Shown: positions 46,883-57,471, counted from the stretch's first letter. The stretch is 64,000 bases of DNA from Microcaldota archaeon (GCA_021796225.1 JAJYOL010000002.1:1-64000), one strand, 5' to 3'. Numbers and translations: made by a program. The notes: generated by a model not told the origin, from the letters alone.

Positions 46883-47908
46883 ATGAGAAAGGACGGTGTG
46901 TTGGAAAATCGCATGGAAAGTGAAAAGCCCCACGTACCGGAGGAGCTAACGTCAAGAATGCGCAAGCAGGGATATCATTTCGTTGGCAGGCATTCGGCAG
47001 CGAAGATATGCAGATATTCGGCAAACAGCATGGAGAAAAACGGCAAAGGCTGTTACAAGCACAAGTTTTACGGGATAGGAAGCCATCGATGCATACAGGC
47101 CACCCCTGCAATAGGATGCAACCTGGCATGCAGATTCTGCTGGAGGATAATACCGGAGGAAGAGGGGTTCAAATGGAACGAAATAAACGCGATGGGCGAC
47201 TGGGATGACCCGGTAAAAATAGTTGACGGGCTTGTCGAAGAGCAGAAGAAAATAATAAGCGGATACAAGGGAAAGAAGACAGTCGATTTGAAGAGATGGA
47301 AAGAAGCGAACGACCCGGCACATGTAGCACTCAGCCTTACCGGAGAACCGCTGTTCTATCCGAAAATGAATGAACTTATCAGTGAGTTTCACAGGAGAAA
47401 GATAAGCACGTTCCTTGTAACAAACGGCACTATGGCGCATGCGCTTGAAAATCTGACGACGCTGCCGACACAATTGTACGTTTCGATACAGGCCCCGGAT
47501 CAGGAGCTGTATGAAAAAATAACACGGCCCAAAACCGCGGCCGCATGGAAAAACTTCCAGAAATTTCTCGACATATTCTCAAAGAAATCCACAAGAAGGG
47601 TATTCAGGCTCACGCTGATAAAGAACTTGAACATGGTGAATCCGGAAGGATATGCCGAACTGATAAAAAAAGGCAAACCGCATTACGTTGAAGTCAAGGG
47701 ATTCGTATTCGTAGGAGGCGCGAGGCGCGATGATAGGGGGCTTTCTTACGGGCAGATGCCAAACGAAGAGGACATACGCGAATTTGCCGTTAGGATTGCG
47801 GAACTTTCGGGTTATAAAATGGTGGATTACCATGAAAGCAGCAAGGTGGCGCTGTTGGCCGCGGATGAAAAGGCGGCAGGGGATAGAATAATAAACTTTG
47901 AAAAATGA
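46883..47908 (+). CDS. 4-demethylwyosine synthase (TYW1), radical SAM
   Basis: GIGSHRCIQATPAIGCNLACRFCWR, SLTGEPLFYPKMNELI, LYVSIQAPDQELYEKITRP. Confidence 0.93.
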   Translation: MRKDGVLENRMESEKPHVPEELTSRMRKQGYHFVGRHSAAKICRYSANSMEKNGKGCYKHKFYGIGSHRCIQATPAIGCNLACRFCWRIIPEEEGFKWNEINAMGDWDDPVKIVDGLVEEQKKIISGYKGKKTVDLKRWKEANDPAHVALSLTGEPLFYPKMNELISEFHRRKISTFLVTNGTMAHALENLTTLPTQLYVSIQAPDQELYEKITRPKTAAAWKNFQKFLDIFSKKSTRRVFRLTLIKNLNMVNPEGYAELIKKGKPHYVEVKGFVFVGGARRDDRGLSYGQMPNEEDIREFAVRIAELSGYKMVDYHESSKVALLAADEKAAGDRIINFEK

Positions 47909-47927
47909 TTTTTTACAGAATGAGAAG

Positions 47928-48983
47928 ATGGCAGGGGAAAAACGCAATACTTCGGAAAGCATATTCAATCTCAAAAGCATAGAGGACATGCGCGAAGGAA
48001 AGGAATACCAGAGACGGATTGGCAGAATAAAGATAATAATCGCGTCGATACTTCTTGCAAGCCTTGCAATTTTCATAATAATAGCAGGCATAGCGATAGA
48101 CAAGGAGGGATTTGGAAAATTCATCGCCGCGATAGCTTCGATAAATCTGTGGTATTTCTCCGCGGCGCTCGGCGTGATATTTCTCGGTTACGTAATGCGC
48201 TTCCCGAAATGGGAATATTACATGAAGCGGCTCGGCGTTAAGATACCGAGAAGACGGAATTTCATGGTGTACATGTCGATGTATTCTATGGATATGACTC
48301 CCGGAAGATGGGGAAGAGCGGTTGTCGGGTATACGATAAACAAGCTTACCGGAATAAGATTTGCACGCACTTTCCCGGCAATAGTCGCGGACATATTCAC
48401 TGATTTCCTCGGATTCGCGGTGGTGCTTGCAATCTCGATTTTCTTCGTGAGGAAATTCGTTGTGCTTTCCACTTTCGTCACCGTGCTTCTCCTGATACCG
48501 TTCTTTTTCATATACGTGCGCAGGCCGTTTGAATTCATAAAGAGGAGATTCGGGCACGTGAAAAGGCTCAAGGGGATATTTGAGACGGGAAAACTCTATT
48601 TCGAATACCACAAGCTGCTGAGCGGCAAGGCATACGCATATTCTATGGCCTATACCATACCGGCGATGTTCCTCAACGGCATTGCATTATATCTGGTGAT
48701 ATTGAGTTTCGGGGTCCATATGCCGATTTCGCTGCTGCCGACCGTGCTCTTCATATTCGCATCGGCGCTCATACTCGGAATGATATCGGGACTTCCGGCA
48801 AGCCTCGGCATAACTGATGCGGCGCTAATAGGATACCTTACGCTTTTCTTCCCGAGCATGATGGGCATAGGGCTCGCTTCGTTGATAACGATCTTCTTCA
48901 GGATAGCGAGCGTGTGGTTTGTCGAGGGATTCGGATTCACCGCACTGGCTTATACGATGAGATACTGGAAGGAAAAGAACTGA
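47928..48983 (+). CDS. Lysylphosphatidylglycerol synthase TM region/UPF0104-like flippase-family protein
   Basis: Polytopic; MDMTPGRWGRAVVGYTINKLTGIRFARTFPAIVADIFTDF and GLPASLGITDAALIGYL. Confidence 0.78.
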   Translation: MAGEKRNTSESIFNLKSIEDMREGKEYQRRIGRIKIIIASILLASLAIFIIIAGIAIDKEGFGKFIAAIASINLWYFSAALGVIFLGYVMRFPKWEYYMKRLGVKIPRRRNFMVYMSMYSMDMTPGRWGRAVVGYTINKLTGIRFARTFPAIVADIFTDFLGFAVVLAISIFFVRKFVVLSTFVTVLLLIPFFFIYVRRPFEFIKRRFGHVKRLKGIFETGKLYFEYHKLLSGKAYAYSMAYTIPAMFLNGIALYLVILSFGVHMPISLLPTVLFIFASALILGMISGLPASLGITDAALIGYLTLFFPSMMGIGLASLITIFFRIASVWFVEGFGFTALAYTMRYWKEKN

Positions 48984-48988
48984 ATCGA

Positions 48989-49756
48989 TTAGACGGAATG
49001 CGAAGAGACGGATTCCTCTTCGGCAAAGCTCACTTCCGAAGGCACGATGATGCAGGACACCTTGCCGTCGAATTTGTCCGCGTTTTTCTTAAGCGTGTCT
49101 ATGTCTGAATACATGATGAGCTGGCCTTCTCTGCCTATGTTGCCCATTGCAAGCCATTTTTTTGACTTGCCGGTTATTTTAATTGATGTTGCCTTCTCGG
49201 CGGAATCGATAAGCTGGAACGCTTCCGAAAGTTTCATCGGATGTGAATCCCTGTGATCCAGGTCCAAAAGGAGAAGAGTATGCTCTTTGTTGTCAAGATT
49301 CTTAGATATCAGGTTTATGAAAGACGTCGGTTTGTAATTGTTGCTCCAAAAAGGCACCGTGGCTGTCGGGCCGAACTTGTAGGCATCGAGCCCGCTCTCG
49401 CTTATTGCGGATGAAAGCACCGAAGAGGCATGGAATATTGCAGTTTCTATGCCCATCTCGTGCGCCTTGTCTATGAATTTGTGGTGCGTAGTCGCAATCA
49501 GTGGGTCTCCGGGTACGAGAACCGCGAGAGTTCCGTTCTTTGCGTTGGCAAGCGTTGACCGCATGTTCTCTTCCATGTCGGAACGCTTTATCATCAGTAT
49601 CGGCTTTTGGAATTCGCCTTCGAGATATTTTACGTAATCGGAAGGAACGGGAACGGTGTAGCTTTCCATCATTGCCGAATCCGAAGATTTGAGCGCCTCA
49701 AGGCCTCTTACGGAAATTTCCTTGTATCCTATCCCAAGACCTATCAGAAAAAGCAT
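48989..49756 (-). CDS. dphB: Diphthine synthase
   Basis: MLFLIGLGIGYKEISVRGLEALKSSD, LVPGDPLIATTH, YKPTSFINLISKNL. Confidence 0.92.
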   Translation of the reverse strand: MLFLIGLGIGYKEISVRGLEALKSSDSAMMESYTVPVPSDYVKYLEGEFQKPILMIKRSDMEENMRSTLANAKNGTLAVLVPGDPLIATTHHKFIDKAHEMGIETAIFHASSVLSSAISESGLDAYKFGPTATVPFWSNNYKPTSFINLISKNLDNKEHTLLLLDLDHRDSHPMKLSEAFQLIDSAEKATSIKITGKSKKWLAMGNIGREGQLIMYSDIDTLKKNADKFDGKVSCIIVPSEVSFAEEESVSSHSV

Positions 49757-50707
49757 TCAATCCCTTATTCCGTTAGGGGTTATCTTTATTACTGCCTCGG
49801 CTTCAGGCATGCTTGGAGAATCGACGAGCCTTATTATCCTCTTCTCTTCCTTGCTCTTTCTCATGTAAAGGCGAGTGGTTGCCGCATGCGCAACTATGTT
49901 ACCGCCAACAGGAGTAGTAGGGTCTCCGAAAAGTATTGCAGGATTGTCCATTACCTGGTTGGTTATGTATACTGCCAATGAGTAAGTGTCGGCAAGGCTC
50001 TGAAGCTTGTGTATGTGCGCGTTGAGCTTCTGCTGTCTTTCTCCCAGTGCCCCCCTGCCAGGGTATTCGGCTCTGAAAAGTGACATGAGCGAATCGACGA
50101 CTATGAGCTTCACGTTGTGCTCCTTTATCGTCTTGTCGGCACGCTCTATCGCCAGTATCTGCTGGTCTGAATTAGCGGCGCGTATTACGAGTATCTTGTT
50201 AAGAACTTCCTTGGGATCAAGGTTGGATGCCTTTGCAATAGACTCAATCCTTTCAGGGCGGAACGTTCCTTCCGTGTCTATGAAAAGGACCGAGCCGTCC
50301 AATCCTCCGCTCCCTATGGGAAGCTGTGCGTTAACGGTAAGCTGGAAGCCGAGCTGGGTCTTCCCTGAGGCAAATTTTCCATATACTTCGGTGATTCCGC
50401 TTGTTTCTACACCGCCGCCGAGCATTTCGTCGAGCCCGCTTGCTCCGGTGCTGATTCTCCCGAGCGCTTTTCTCTTTTCATAAACCTCGGTAGCCATTGA
50501 AAATTCAAGAGTAGTGGCCTGCTTTGCGGCATCGACTGCCTTCTTTGCAGCATCCATGCTCATGCCGGTAAGCTCGGAAAGATCCGCGGGAACAGCCGTG
50601 GCTATCCTGTCCAATGTGTCGAATCCCGCCGTGCGGAGCTTTTCCGCGGTGGTGGGGCCCACTCCTGGCAGGTCCTCTATTTCCTTTACCGATTTTTCCT
50701 TTGCCAT
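49757..50707 (-). CDS. radA: DNA repair and recombination protein RadA
   Basis: DLPGVGPTTAEKL HhH, EVYGKFASGKTQLGFQL Walker A, LIVVDSLMSLFRAEYPGRG, TTPVGGNIVAHAATTRLYMRK. Confidence 0.96.
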   Translation of the reverse strand: MAKEKSVKEIEDLPGVGPTTAEKLRTAGFDTLDRIATAVPADLSELTGMSMDAAKKAVDAAKQATTLEFSMATEVYEKRKALGRISTGASGLDEMLGGGVETSGITEVYGKFASGKTQLGFQLTVNAQLPIGSGGLDGSVLFIDTEGTFRPERIESIAKASNLDPKEVLNKILVIRAANSDQQILAIERADKTIKEHNVKLIVVDSLMSLFRAEYPGRGALGERQQKLNAHIHKLQSLADTYSLAVYITNQVMDNPAILFGDPTTPVGGNIVAHAATTRLYMRKSKEEKRIIRLVDSPSMPEAEAVIKITPNGIRD

Positions 50708-50849
50708 CGTCAAACCCCTTGTGTAAAAGCAATTATAAGTAGCATTTAAATAAAGTAAAGAAAACATATAAACCTTTATCAGGTATCCCCCTGTATTAAA
50801 ACACGTATCGAATGGAAGAAAGGCTGGCGCTGGCTGAAGGTTGATATAT

Positions 50850-50908
50850 AGGAAGAGGCCAACGTCGTGTATAAACACGCGCTGGCAAGGCGACCAGTTT
50901 CTCTTCCT
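50850..50908. other. Candidate structured RNA / imperfect long hairpin
   Basis: AGGAAGAG (50850-50857) pairs with CTCTTCCT (50901-50908); nested GCCA/TGGC and CGTGT-ATAA-ACACG. Confidence 0.3.
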
Positions 50909-50993
50909 ACAATATAGAATTCGTAGTTTTAGTATGGTAATTCAAGCTTAAAAACCTTTCTGAATAACAAGATTTTTCCATAAAAATGGTTAT

Positions 50994-51671
50994 ATGCGTA
51001 CTTTATTTACACTGGATCCCGTCGGTTTGATATCTGCCGCATCGCTCGGAGTGGCACTTCTTCTCCTCGGAGGGTTCCCTATGGGGGTATACTTCCTCCT
51101 GGTTATGCTCTATTTCCTTATTCTCTCGGCCATAGTTACGAGAATGGGAAGCACTAGAAAGAAGGTGCTCGGCGTATATGAGCATAGCAGGGGCTGGAGA
51201 AACGTTATTGCAAACGGCTCTGCTCCTCTCCTGATGGCCGGACTTTTCTTCGTAAACTCGTATTACGGGATGGTCGGCCCTAGCATATTGGTGCTCGGAT
51301 ACGTTGCAGGAGTGGCTGCGATAACCGCGGACAAGTTTGCAAGCGAGATAGGAGTCCTTGGAAAGGCGCCGATCATGCTGCTTACGTTGAAAAAGACGAA
51401 GCGCGGGGTATCGGGAGGGGTGACCGTTCTCGGATTTGCCTTCTCGCTCATCGCTGCGGTATTCATATCCGCTTCGGTGTTCTTCATGCCGATACACGGG
51501 AACTTTACGCTTTATTTCTTCATAGCCGTATTTGCAGCGTTCATAGGGAACCTTGCCGATTCCGTATTCGGCTATTTTGAGGAGCAGGGAATTGGAAACA
51601 AGTACACGTCAAACCTTGCATGCGCTCTGGCCGGAACTGCAGTTGCGATAATTATTGCCCTCATGCTCTAA
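50994..51671 (+). CDS. DUF92 family membrane protein
   Basis: RGWRNVIANGSAPLLMAG, ADKFASEIGVLGKAPIMLLTLKKTKRGVSGGVTVLG, GNLADSVFGYFEEQGIGNKYTSN. Confidence 0.8.
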   Translation: MRTLFTLDPVGLISAASLGVALLLLGGFPMGVYFLLVMLYFLILSAIVTRMGSTRKKVLGVYEHSRGWRNVIANGSAPLLMAGLFFVNSYYGMVGPSILVLGYVAGVAAITADKFASEIGVLGKAPIMLLTLKKTKRGVSGGVTVLGFAFSLIAAVFISASVFFMPIHGNFTLYFFIAVFAAFIGNLADSVFGYFEEQGIGNKYTSNLACALAGTAVAIIIALML

Positions 51672-52354
51672 ATAGTAGGCTTGGTGTTGCCGTTCTTTGG
51701 ATTTTCAGTATCCTTTGGAGGGGAATAAACGAGATAAAGGCGGTTGGTAACCTTAAAGAAAGCGGATATGTTTGCGTCGGTGACCCTTTCGCTTCTGCTT
51801 GCCAAATATGAAACGTCCTTGGCGGTGTCCTTCAAACGTTTTATAATGCGGCTAAGTATCTCTATTATCTCCTCTCCAGATTTGGCAGAATAGATCAATG
51901 GCAACAGGGCCTTGTTTATGCGCGCCTGTGCCCTATATATCGCTGACAACGTTATCGCCGCGGCAGCAGTGGCTTCTTCCTTTTCTTTTGAAAGCCTGGA
52001 ATCGAGTTCATTGAATATCAAGGAATTGGAACCCACCATTTGCCTTTCCGCACCGGAAAAACCGTAGAGCACTATTTCTGAAAATCCGAGAATTAATCCC
52101 CTTTCAGGAACTGCGACGGTCAGATTGGCTCCCGGACGCAGAAGCTGCTTGATGGCAACCGCATCCATGTCGTCCCATTCCTTCAGTGCGGAATTTCTTT
52201 GAAGAGTCTCTATTTCCGTTATATGGTTGTCGAAACGGCGCACCCCGGTAAGCAGTGCGTTGAGCACGCGGTTGTTTGAAAATTGCAGATCGACAAGATT
52301 CCTTATCGCGTAGTCCTTATCGTAAACATGCTTGCGTATGAATTTAGACGCCAT
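51668..52354 (-). CDS. Hypothetical protein
   Basis: Long ORF in a gap between annotated genes, helical; start set at MASKFIRKH. Confidence 0.5.
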   Translation of the reverse strand: MASKFIRKHVYDKDYAIRNLVDLQFSNNRVLNALLTGVRRFDNHITEIETLQRNSALKEWDDMDAVAIKQLLRPGANLTVAVPERGLILGFSEIVLYGFSGAERQMVGSNSLIFNELDSRLSKEKEEATAAAAITLSAIYRAQARINKALLPLIYSAKSGEEIIEILSRIIKRLKDTAKDVSYLASRSERVTDANISAFFKVTNRLYLVYSPPKDTENPKNGNTKPTI

Positions 52355-52410
52355 TATCCCAACCCATGGTTTCAACTAAGCATTGGTATAGTTATTAAAG
52401 CTTACCTACA

Positions 52411-53913
52411 TTATGACAGCAGACGGTCGAGGGCAGGATACCCTGCAAGCGTGTTGTCATTCTCAAGCTGCTGGTACAACGCATACATTATACCGACGGT
52501 GAGAAGTACGCCCATTCCGCTGCCCATTGCACCGGTAAGGTTTGCAAACGCGGCAAGCAATCCCACGAATATGCTGCCTATCACGGTAATGGTAGGGATG
52601 TATTTCTCAAGTATCTGCTCTATTATGCGCGGATCGCGCCTGAAGCCGGGTATCTGCCATCCTACGGACTGTAATTGTTCGGCAACGTTCTTCGGATTTT
52701 GTCCCGTCATTTCTATGTAGAATTTCCCGAATACGACACAGAGCACTACGAGCAGAAGAGTCGAAAGAAGAACGTGCACCCATTCCGGTATCGGAATGCA
52801 GGAATTCGCAAGCGTGCATGCAAATGCAAGATTAACTCCGGAAGGACTATGCCCCCATGGAATCAGCATCGGGCTTGTTCCCGTGGCAAGATAACTGAAA
52901 TACGCGCCGTAGCCGGAAGTTATCGGGCTTAGCGAAAAGCTGTTTATCGATAACAGATACATCAGGCCGCCGGAAAGTATTGATGCGTTGCCTCCGGATG
53001 CGGAAGGCTGGCTCGTGTAGTAGCCGATGAATCCGGCAATGTTGGAAGTTGCAAAATGAGGCAGTACTCCTCCTGCAAGCGAGGTTATCGCTATTTCCAT
53101 AGACGTTGCAAATATGACAGGCATTACGCTGGCGTAGAGCAGCGATATCGGAAGACGTCCGCCTATTCCGCGGAATTGGCTGAACACCATCGGCAATTCG
53201 ACCTTCATATCGTATACGTATATGCTGATGAGCATGACGATTATTGCAACAAACAGAGGGCCGAATGCTTCTATCGCCTGGGGTATTGCCGTGGCCCCTG
53301 GAGTCGCAAGCTGCTGCATCGCGCTTGGAAGCAGTATGGTAAGCGTTCCGGCGATTATCGAATATGCGACTCCTCCAGCGATGAAGAGGTTTATTCCGGA
53401 CGTTATTCCGTACTTGACCATCATTTCATCGAGGAATATAATCATCACTGCTCCGAGTATGAGCTGTATTACCACCAATCCGAAAAATCCCGGAACTATC
53501 AATCCGGAATTGAGGAATGTGAATGAGAAGAAGAATGATTCTATTACCGCTACGACTATTGCTATTAACTTCTGTATGCTTTGGAAGCGCCCTTTCTGCT
53601 CCGGGTCATTGAGATCTATGTTTAAGGCCCCGGATCCTTGAAGCAGTTGGAGAAGGATGCTTGCCAGCACTATCGGGGTAATTCCTACGGTGATAAGCGT
53701 CCCTATCTTTGCAGCGAATATGACGTTTATCAGCTGGAAGACCTGCTGCGCGGATGCATTCTGAACGCCGAGTGCAGGAGTGCTGAAAAGTGCGAAGTAC
53801 GCCACCATTATCAGCGCGGTCCACTTAAGCTTCTCCTTGAACGTAAGAGGCATTAGCGGTTTCTTAATTCCAGGTATAAGCTTCAGTATCGGGTCAAGAA
53901 ATTCCAGGGACAT
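52411..53913 (-). CDS. secY: Protein translocase subunit SecY
   Basis: Ten-TM pattern, LPLTFKEKLKWT, ELPMVFSQFRGIGGRLPISLLYASVMPVIFATSM, FYIEMTGQNPKNVAEQLQSVGWQIPGFR. Confidence 0.95.
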   Translation of the reverse strand: MSLEFLDPILKLIPGIKKPLMPLTFKEKLKWTALIMVAYFALFSTPALGVQNASAQQVFQLINVIFAAKIGTLITVGITPIVLASILLQLLQGSGALNIDLNDPEQKGRFQSIQKLIAIVVAVIESFFFSFTFLNSGLIVPGFFGLVVIQLILGAVMIIFLDEMMVKYGITSGINLFIAGGVAYSIIAGTLTILLPSAMQQLATPGATAIPQAIEAFGPLFVAIIVMLISIYVYDMKVELPMVFSQFRGIGGRLPISLLYASVMPVIFATSMEIAITSLAGGVLPHFATSNIAGFIGYYTSQPSASGGNASILSGGLMYLLSINSFSLSPITSGYGAYFSYLATGTSPMLIPWGHSPSGVNLAFACTLANSCIPIPEWVHVLLSTLLLVVLCVVFGKFYIEMTGQNPKNVAEQLQSVGWQIPGFRRDPRIIEQILEKYIPTITVIGSIFVGLLAAFANLTGAMGSGMGVLLTVGIMYALYQQLENDNTLAGYPALDRLLS

Positions 53914-53929
53914 TTTCGCACCGGGCAGT

Positions 53930-54964
53930 CTATTTTAATCTGATGTCGACGAAATAAGTGTTGTCCTTGCTCAGTCCAGTGCGGACCTGCGGATTTGACC
54001 TGAAAAATGACTTTGCAAATCCGAGGACCATTGAACCGCTCAGGTTCGCAAGGCCTTCCATCGAATTATATTGTTTATATTTAAGTCTTATAACCTTTTT
54101 GCCCCGGGCTCGGTTCTTTACCTCGATGCCCGCAAGGTCGAAACAGTCGGATATGTGCTTTAGCGCTGCGTTGTAATCACCGTGGCATGTGTGCGCGATA
54201 TTCCTTCCTGCGTCGGAGAAGATGCGCGATACCGAAGACGTAAGAGGCTCCTGCATGAACGGAATATTGGAAAGAGCGAGATGCGTGTTTTCGCCGTCGC
54301 GTTGAACAGGATTGGAAAGCATTATTGCGCGCGCGATTTCCTTTGACGGATTGTTTATCCTGCCTGCAGGGTTGCTTTGCTGAACTTCCGACGGTTCGGC
54401 AACAAACTGGCACCTGTCATGCCCTTCGGAAGAACATGCGGTTTCCGTTACGTTTATCATGCGGCCCGTACGTCCCGACAGATATCCCGCGATTATCCCT
54501 GATTCGAAAACGTGTAGCTTGCTTCCCGATGAATATTTCCGTGCAGATTTCCCCGATGTTATCGTTGCGTAGGATCCAGAAGGATAGTATAATGCTTTCC
54601 CCATTCCGAGATTTTCAAGGGCATCGAAGAACTGCGCCATCCCGTTTGCGGATTGGGCATGTACGCTCTGTCCAACATGAAAACCGAATTTGTAACCCAG
54701 CCTTCTCGCAGCGTCGCCGCTGTTGTATATTATGTTCTGTACCGTAGTATCGGCAACTGGAACCGCGTGCTTCATTATCCCGGTTACCATCAATTCGTCG
54801 ACATCCGCAGTTGGCACTGGGAGCGACTTGTATGAAATCTTGGCACGGCTGGCATGCCTGCGGCTTGAAACAAGCCGCTTTTTACTCAATACATGTGCCG
54901 AACGGTGCTGTCGCCTTGCACCGGCACGCTTCCTCTTTGCCCCACTTGCCGGCATACTGTTCAC
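53930..54964 (-). CDS. V4R (4-vinyl reductase-like) domain protein with basic N-terminal tail
   Basis: SKLHVFESGIIAGYLSGRTGRMINVTETACSSEGHDRCQFVAEP matches the V4R C-terminal pattern; Arg/Lys-rich N-terminus. Confidence 0.7.
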   Translation of the reverse strand: MNSMPASGAKRKRAGARRQHRSAHVLSKKRLVSSRRHASRAKISYKSLPVPTADVDELMVTGIMKHAVPVADTTVQNIIYNSGDAARRLGYKFGFHVGQSVHAQSANGMAQFFDALENLGMGKALYYPSGSYATITSGKSARKYSSGSKLHVFESGIIAGYLSGRTGRMINVTETACSSEGHDRCQFVAEPSEVQQSNPAGRINNPSKEIARAIMLSNPVQRDGENTHLALSNIPFMQEPLTSSVSRIFSDAGRNIAHTCHGDYNAALKHISDCFDLAGIEVKNRARGKKVIRLKYKQYNSMEGLANLSGSMVLGFAKSFFRSNPQVRTGLSKDNTYFVDIRLK

Positions 54965-55091
54965 ATTTCTATCGATGGAAAATTATTTATAGGTTGGTAA
55001 TACGCACGCAATGCGATTCCGAGAGCAAAGTGCATCGGGCCGTTTTGTGCAGACAGAAAAGACTATATGCATTCCCGACAGAAATTTTCAT

Positions 55092-56711
55092 ATGCAGGTA
55101 TTCGGCACGCTTGCCACGCTGGTAGTCGATGCGTTATTCTCATGGGCGAGAATGTTCATAGCACTAGGCATATCCATAGTAGTAAGCCTTGCAGTCGGAA
55201 TATGGGCTGCGACGTCGAGAAAGGCGGAACGCATGGTCCTTCCGTTCATAGACATACTGCAAACGGTGCCGATACTCGCATTCTTCCCGTTCGCACTCGT
55301 CGTGTTCGTATATTTTCTCCCGGGTTATATTGGAATAAACGCGGCTGTGATATTTCTCATAGTAACCAGCATGCTTTGGAATATAATTTTCGGAGTGTAT
55401 GAAGCCGTGAAGATGATCCCTGCGGAGTTTCTCGAGATTGCCAGGCTTTACAGAATGGGAATGATGGAAAAAATAAAGAAGGTGTTCTTCCCTGCTGCAA
55501 TGCCCAGGATAGTTAATCAATCGATACTCTCATGGTCAATAGGCTTGTTTTATCTCGTAACAAGCGAGATATTCTCGTATGGAAACGCCTCGGACTGCTG
55601 CAGGGTGCAGCACGGCATTGGGGCCGCTCTTGTAGAAATGGCACCAGGAACGTCGGGTGGAAGCGTAACCGGGTACGTGCTCGGCATCGGGGTTTTCGTC
55701 GGATTCGTTGTTGCAACAAGATTTCTTTTCTTCAAGCCTCTCGAAGATTATGCGGTAAAATACATGAAGCAGGACAGCAAGGCAAACACGTCAAAACCGC
55801 AGGCAGTCGGCGGAGGATTCGTAAGCTGGTTTTCAAAAAGAATAGTGACGAAACCGTTTACCGGAGGAAATGTCGCGAAAGCCGCACAGAAGAGGGCACA
55901 GGAAATCAGATATAGGATAAGAAAAAGGAATGAGGGAAAGATTCAACAGATGATGGAACCGAAGGAGCTGAGAAAAGACATCTATTACATAATCATTGCG
56001 GCGCTGGCAGTCGTAGCGATCGTCGCGGCAATGTTCGACAGAAGCCTCATTTCCTACGAGTACATGTCGCTTTTGTCGCTTGCATTCTCATTCGCAAGGA
56101 TATGGATAGCATTTGCAGTGATAACCGCAATAGCATTTCCTTTGTGCGTGTACCTCGTATTCATATCGAGGCACAGTTCAAAATATCTCATGTTCTTCCA
56201 GATACTGTCGTCGATACCTGCAACTATAATGCTTCCCGGAATAGCGGTTCTTTTCACAGGTGTGCCGTATCGCGGAGAAGCCATTGCGTTCGTGGTGTTC
56301 GTGCTCAGCGGGATATGGTATCTGATTTTCAGCATGATAGCGAGTGCGCGCTCGCTTCCCAACAATATCCCTGAGGTGAAAAAACTGTTCAGGCTCAACG
56401 GAGTGAAGGCATGGAAGAGCATATACGTGAGAGCTCTGCTTCCAGGATTCTTAACGGGCGCGCTTACGGGAATAGCAGCAGAATGGAATGCGAGCATAGT
56501 CGCGGAGAGCTTTACCAGCAACGGGCTGAGCGGCGGAACGATAATAAGCAGCGTCCATACAGGAATAGGGGTACTGCTCGATTCGACGGTCAACTCGGGA
56601 AATCTTACCCTTATGCTTGTAGCACTTTTAAATCTTATAGTGCTAATACTGCTTATCAACACCTTCGTGTGGAAGAGGCTCTACAACAGGGTGTCTGAAA
56701 TATACAAATAG
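55092..56711 (+). CDS. ABC transporter permease with two fused binding-protein-dependent permease domains
   Basis: Two EAA-like loops (EFLEIARLYRMGMMEKIKKVFFPAAMP and EVKKLFRLNGVKAWKSIYVRALLPGFL) in one chain. Confidence 0.88.
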   Translation: MQVFGTLATLVVDALFSWARMFIALGISIVVSLAVGIWAATSRKAERMVLPFIDILQTVPILAFFPFALVVFVYFLPGYIGINAAVIFLIVTSMLWNIIFGVYEAVKMIPAEFLEIARLYRMGMMEKIKKVFFPAAMPRIVNQSILSWSIGLFYLVTSEIFSYGNASDCCRVQHGIGAALVEMAPGTSGGSVTGYVLGIGVFVGFVVATRFLFFKPLEDYAVKYMKQDSKANTSKPQAVGGGFVSWFSKRIVTKPFTGGNVAKAAQKRAQEIRYRIRKRNEGKIQQMMEPKELRKDIYYIIIAALAVVAIVAAMFDRSLISYEYMSLLSLAFSFARIWIAFAVITAIAFPLCVYLVFISRHSSKYLMFFQILSSIPATIMLPGIAVLFTGVPYRGEAIAFVVFVLSGIWYLIFSMIASARSLPNNIPEVKKLFRLNGVKAWKSIYVRALLPGFLTGALTGIAAEWNASIVAESFTSNGLSGGTIISSVHTGIGVLLDSTVNSGNLTLMLVALLNLIVLILLINTFVWKRLYNRVSEIYK

Positions 56712-56720
56712 CGTGGTCAA

Positions 56721-57467
56721 ATGAGCCTTGTCAGCGTTGATAAAATATCTTTCAATTACCAAAACAGCGGATTGGAGATACTTAGCAAGATTTCCTTCAA
56801 GGCAGAGAAGGGAGAATTCATCTGCATCATGGGGCCATCAGGCTGCGGAAAAAGCACGCTGCTTAGAATCATCGCCGGTTTGGTCAAACCTTCGAGCGGC
56901 AAGGTAACATACATGAATCGTACAATCACAGGCCCAATTCTCGGAATGTCATTCGTATTTCAGGATTTCGCATTGCTTCCTTGGCTTACTAATTTGGATA
57001 ACATAAAGATAGGCTTGTCACTTCTTGACATAAGCGACGACGAACGCGATGCAAGGGCAAAGGAGCTCGTCGAGAGATTCGGATTGAGCGGATTCGAGGA
57101 TTATTATCCCAACGTGCTCAGCGGAGGAATGAAGCAGCGCGTGGGAATTGCAAGGGCAGTTGCGTCCGAACCCAAAGTTCTGCTTATGGACGAGCCGTTC
57201 AGCTCGCTTGACGAACTTACGGCAAACACGCTTAGAGACGATATAATATACATGCTTGAGAACAAGAGCATCTCCGTAAATTCCGTAATCATGGTAACGC
57301 ACAGCGTAGAAGAAGCGGTGGAGCTCGCCGACAAGATAGTCGTGCTTTCTGAAAAGCCGACTCACGTGAAGGAAATAAAGATAGTTAAGACAAAGCGCCC
57401 TCGCGACAAGAGAAGCAAGGAATTCATCAAAATAGTAGACGAGGTATACGCTGCTATAGCAAAATAA
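56721..57467 (+). CDS. ABC transporter ATPase (nitrate/sulfonate/taurine type)
   Basis: GPSGCGKSTLLRII, LSGGMKQRVGIARAVASEPKVLLMDEPFSSLD. Confidence 0.93.
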   Translation: MSLVSVDKISFNYQNSGLEILSKISFKAEKGEFICIMGPSGCGKSTLLRIIAGLVKPSSGKVTYMNRTITGPILGMSFVFQDFALLPWLTNLDNIKIGLSLLDISDDERDARAKELVERFGLSGFEDYYPNVLSGGMKQRVGIARAVASEPKVLLMDEPFSSLDELTANTLRDDIIYMLENKSISVNSVIMVTHSVEEAVELADKIVVLSEKPTHVKEIKIVKTKRPRDKRSKEFIKIVDEVYAAIAK

Positions 57468-57471
57468 CCGA

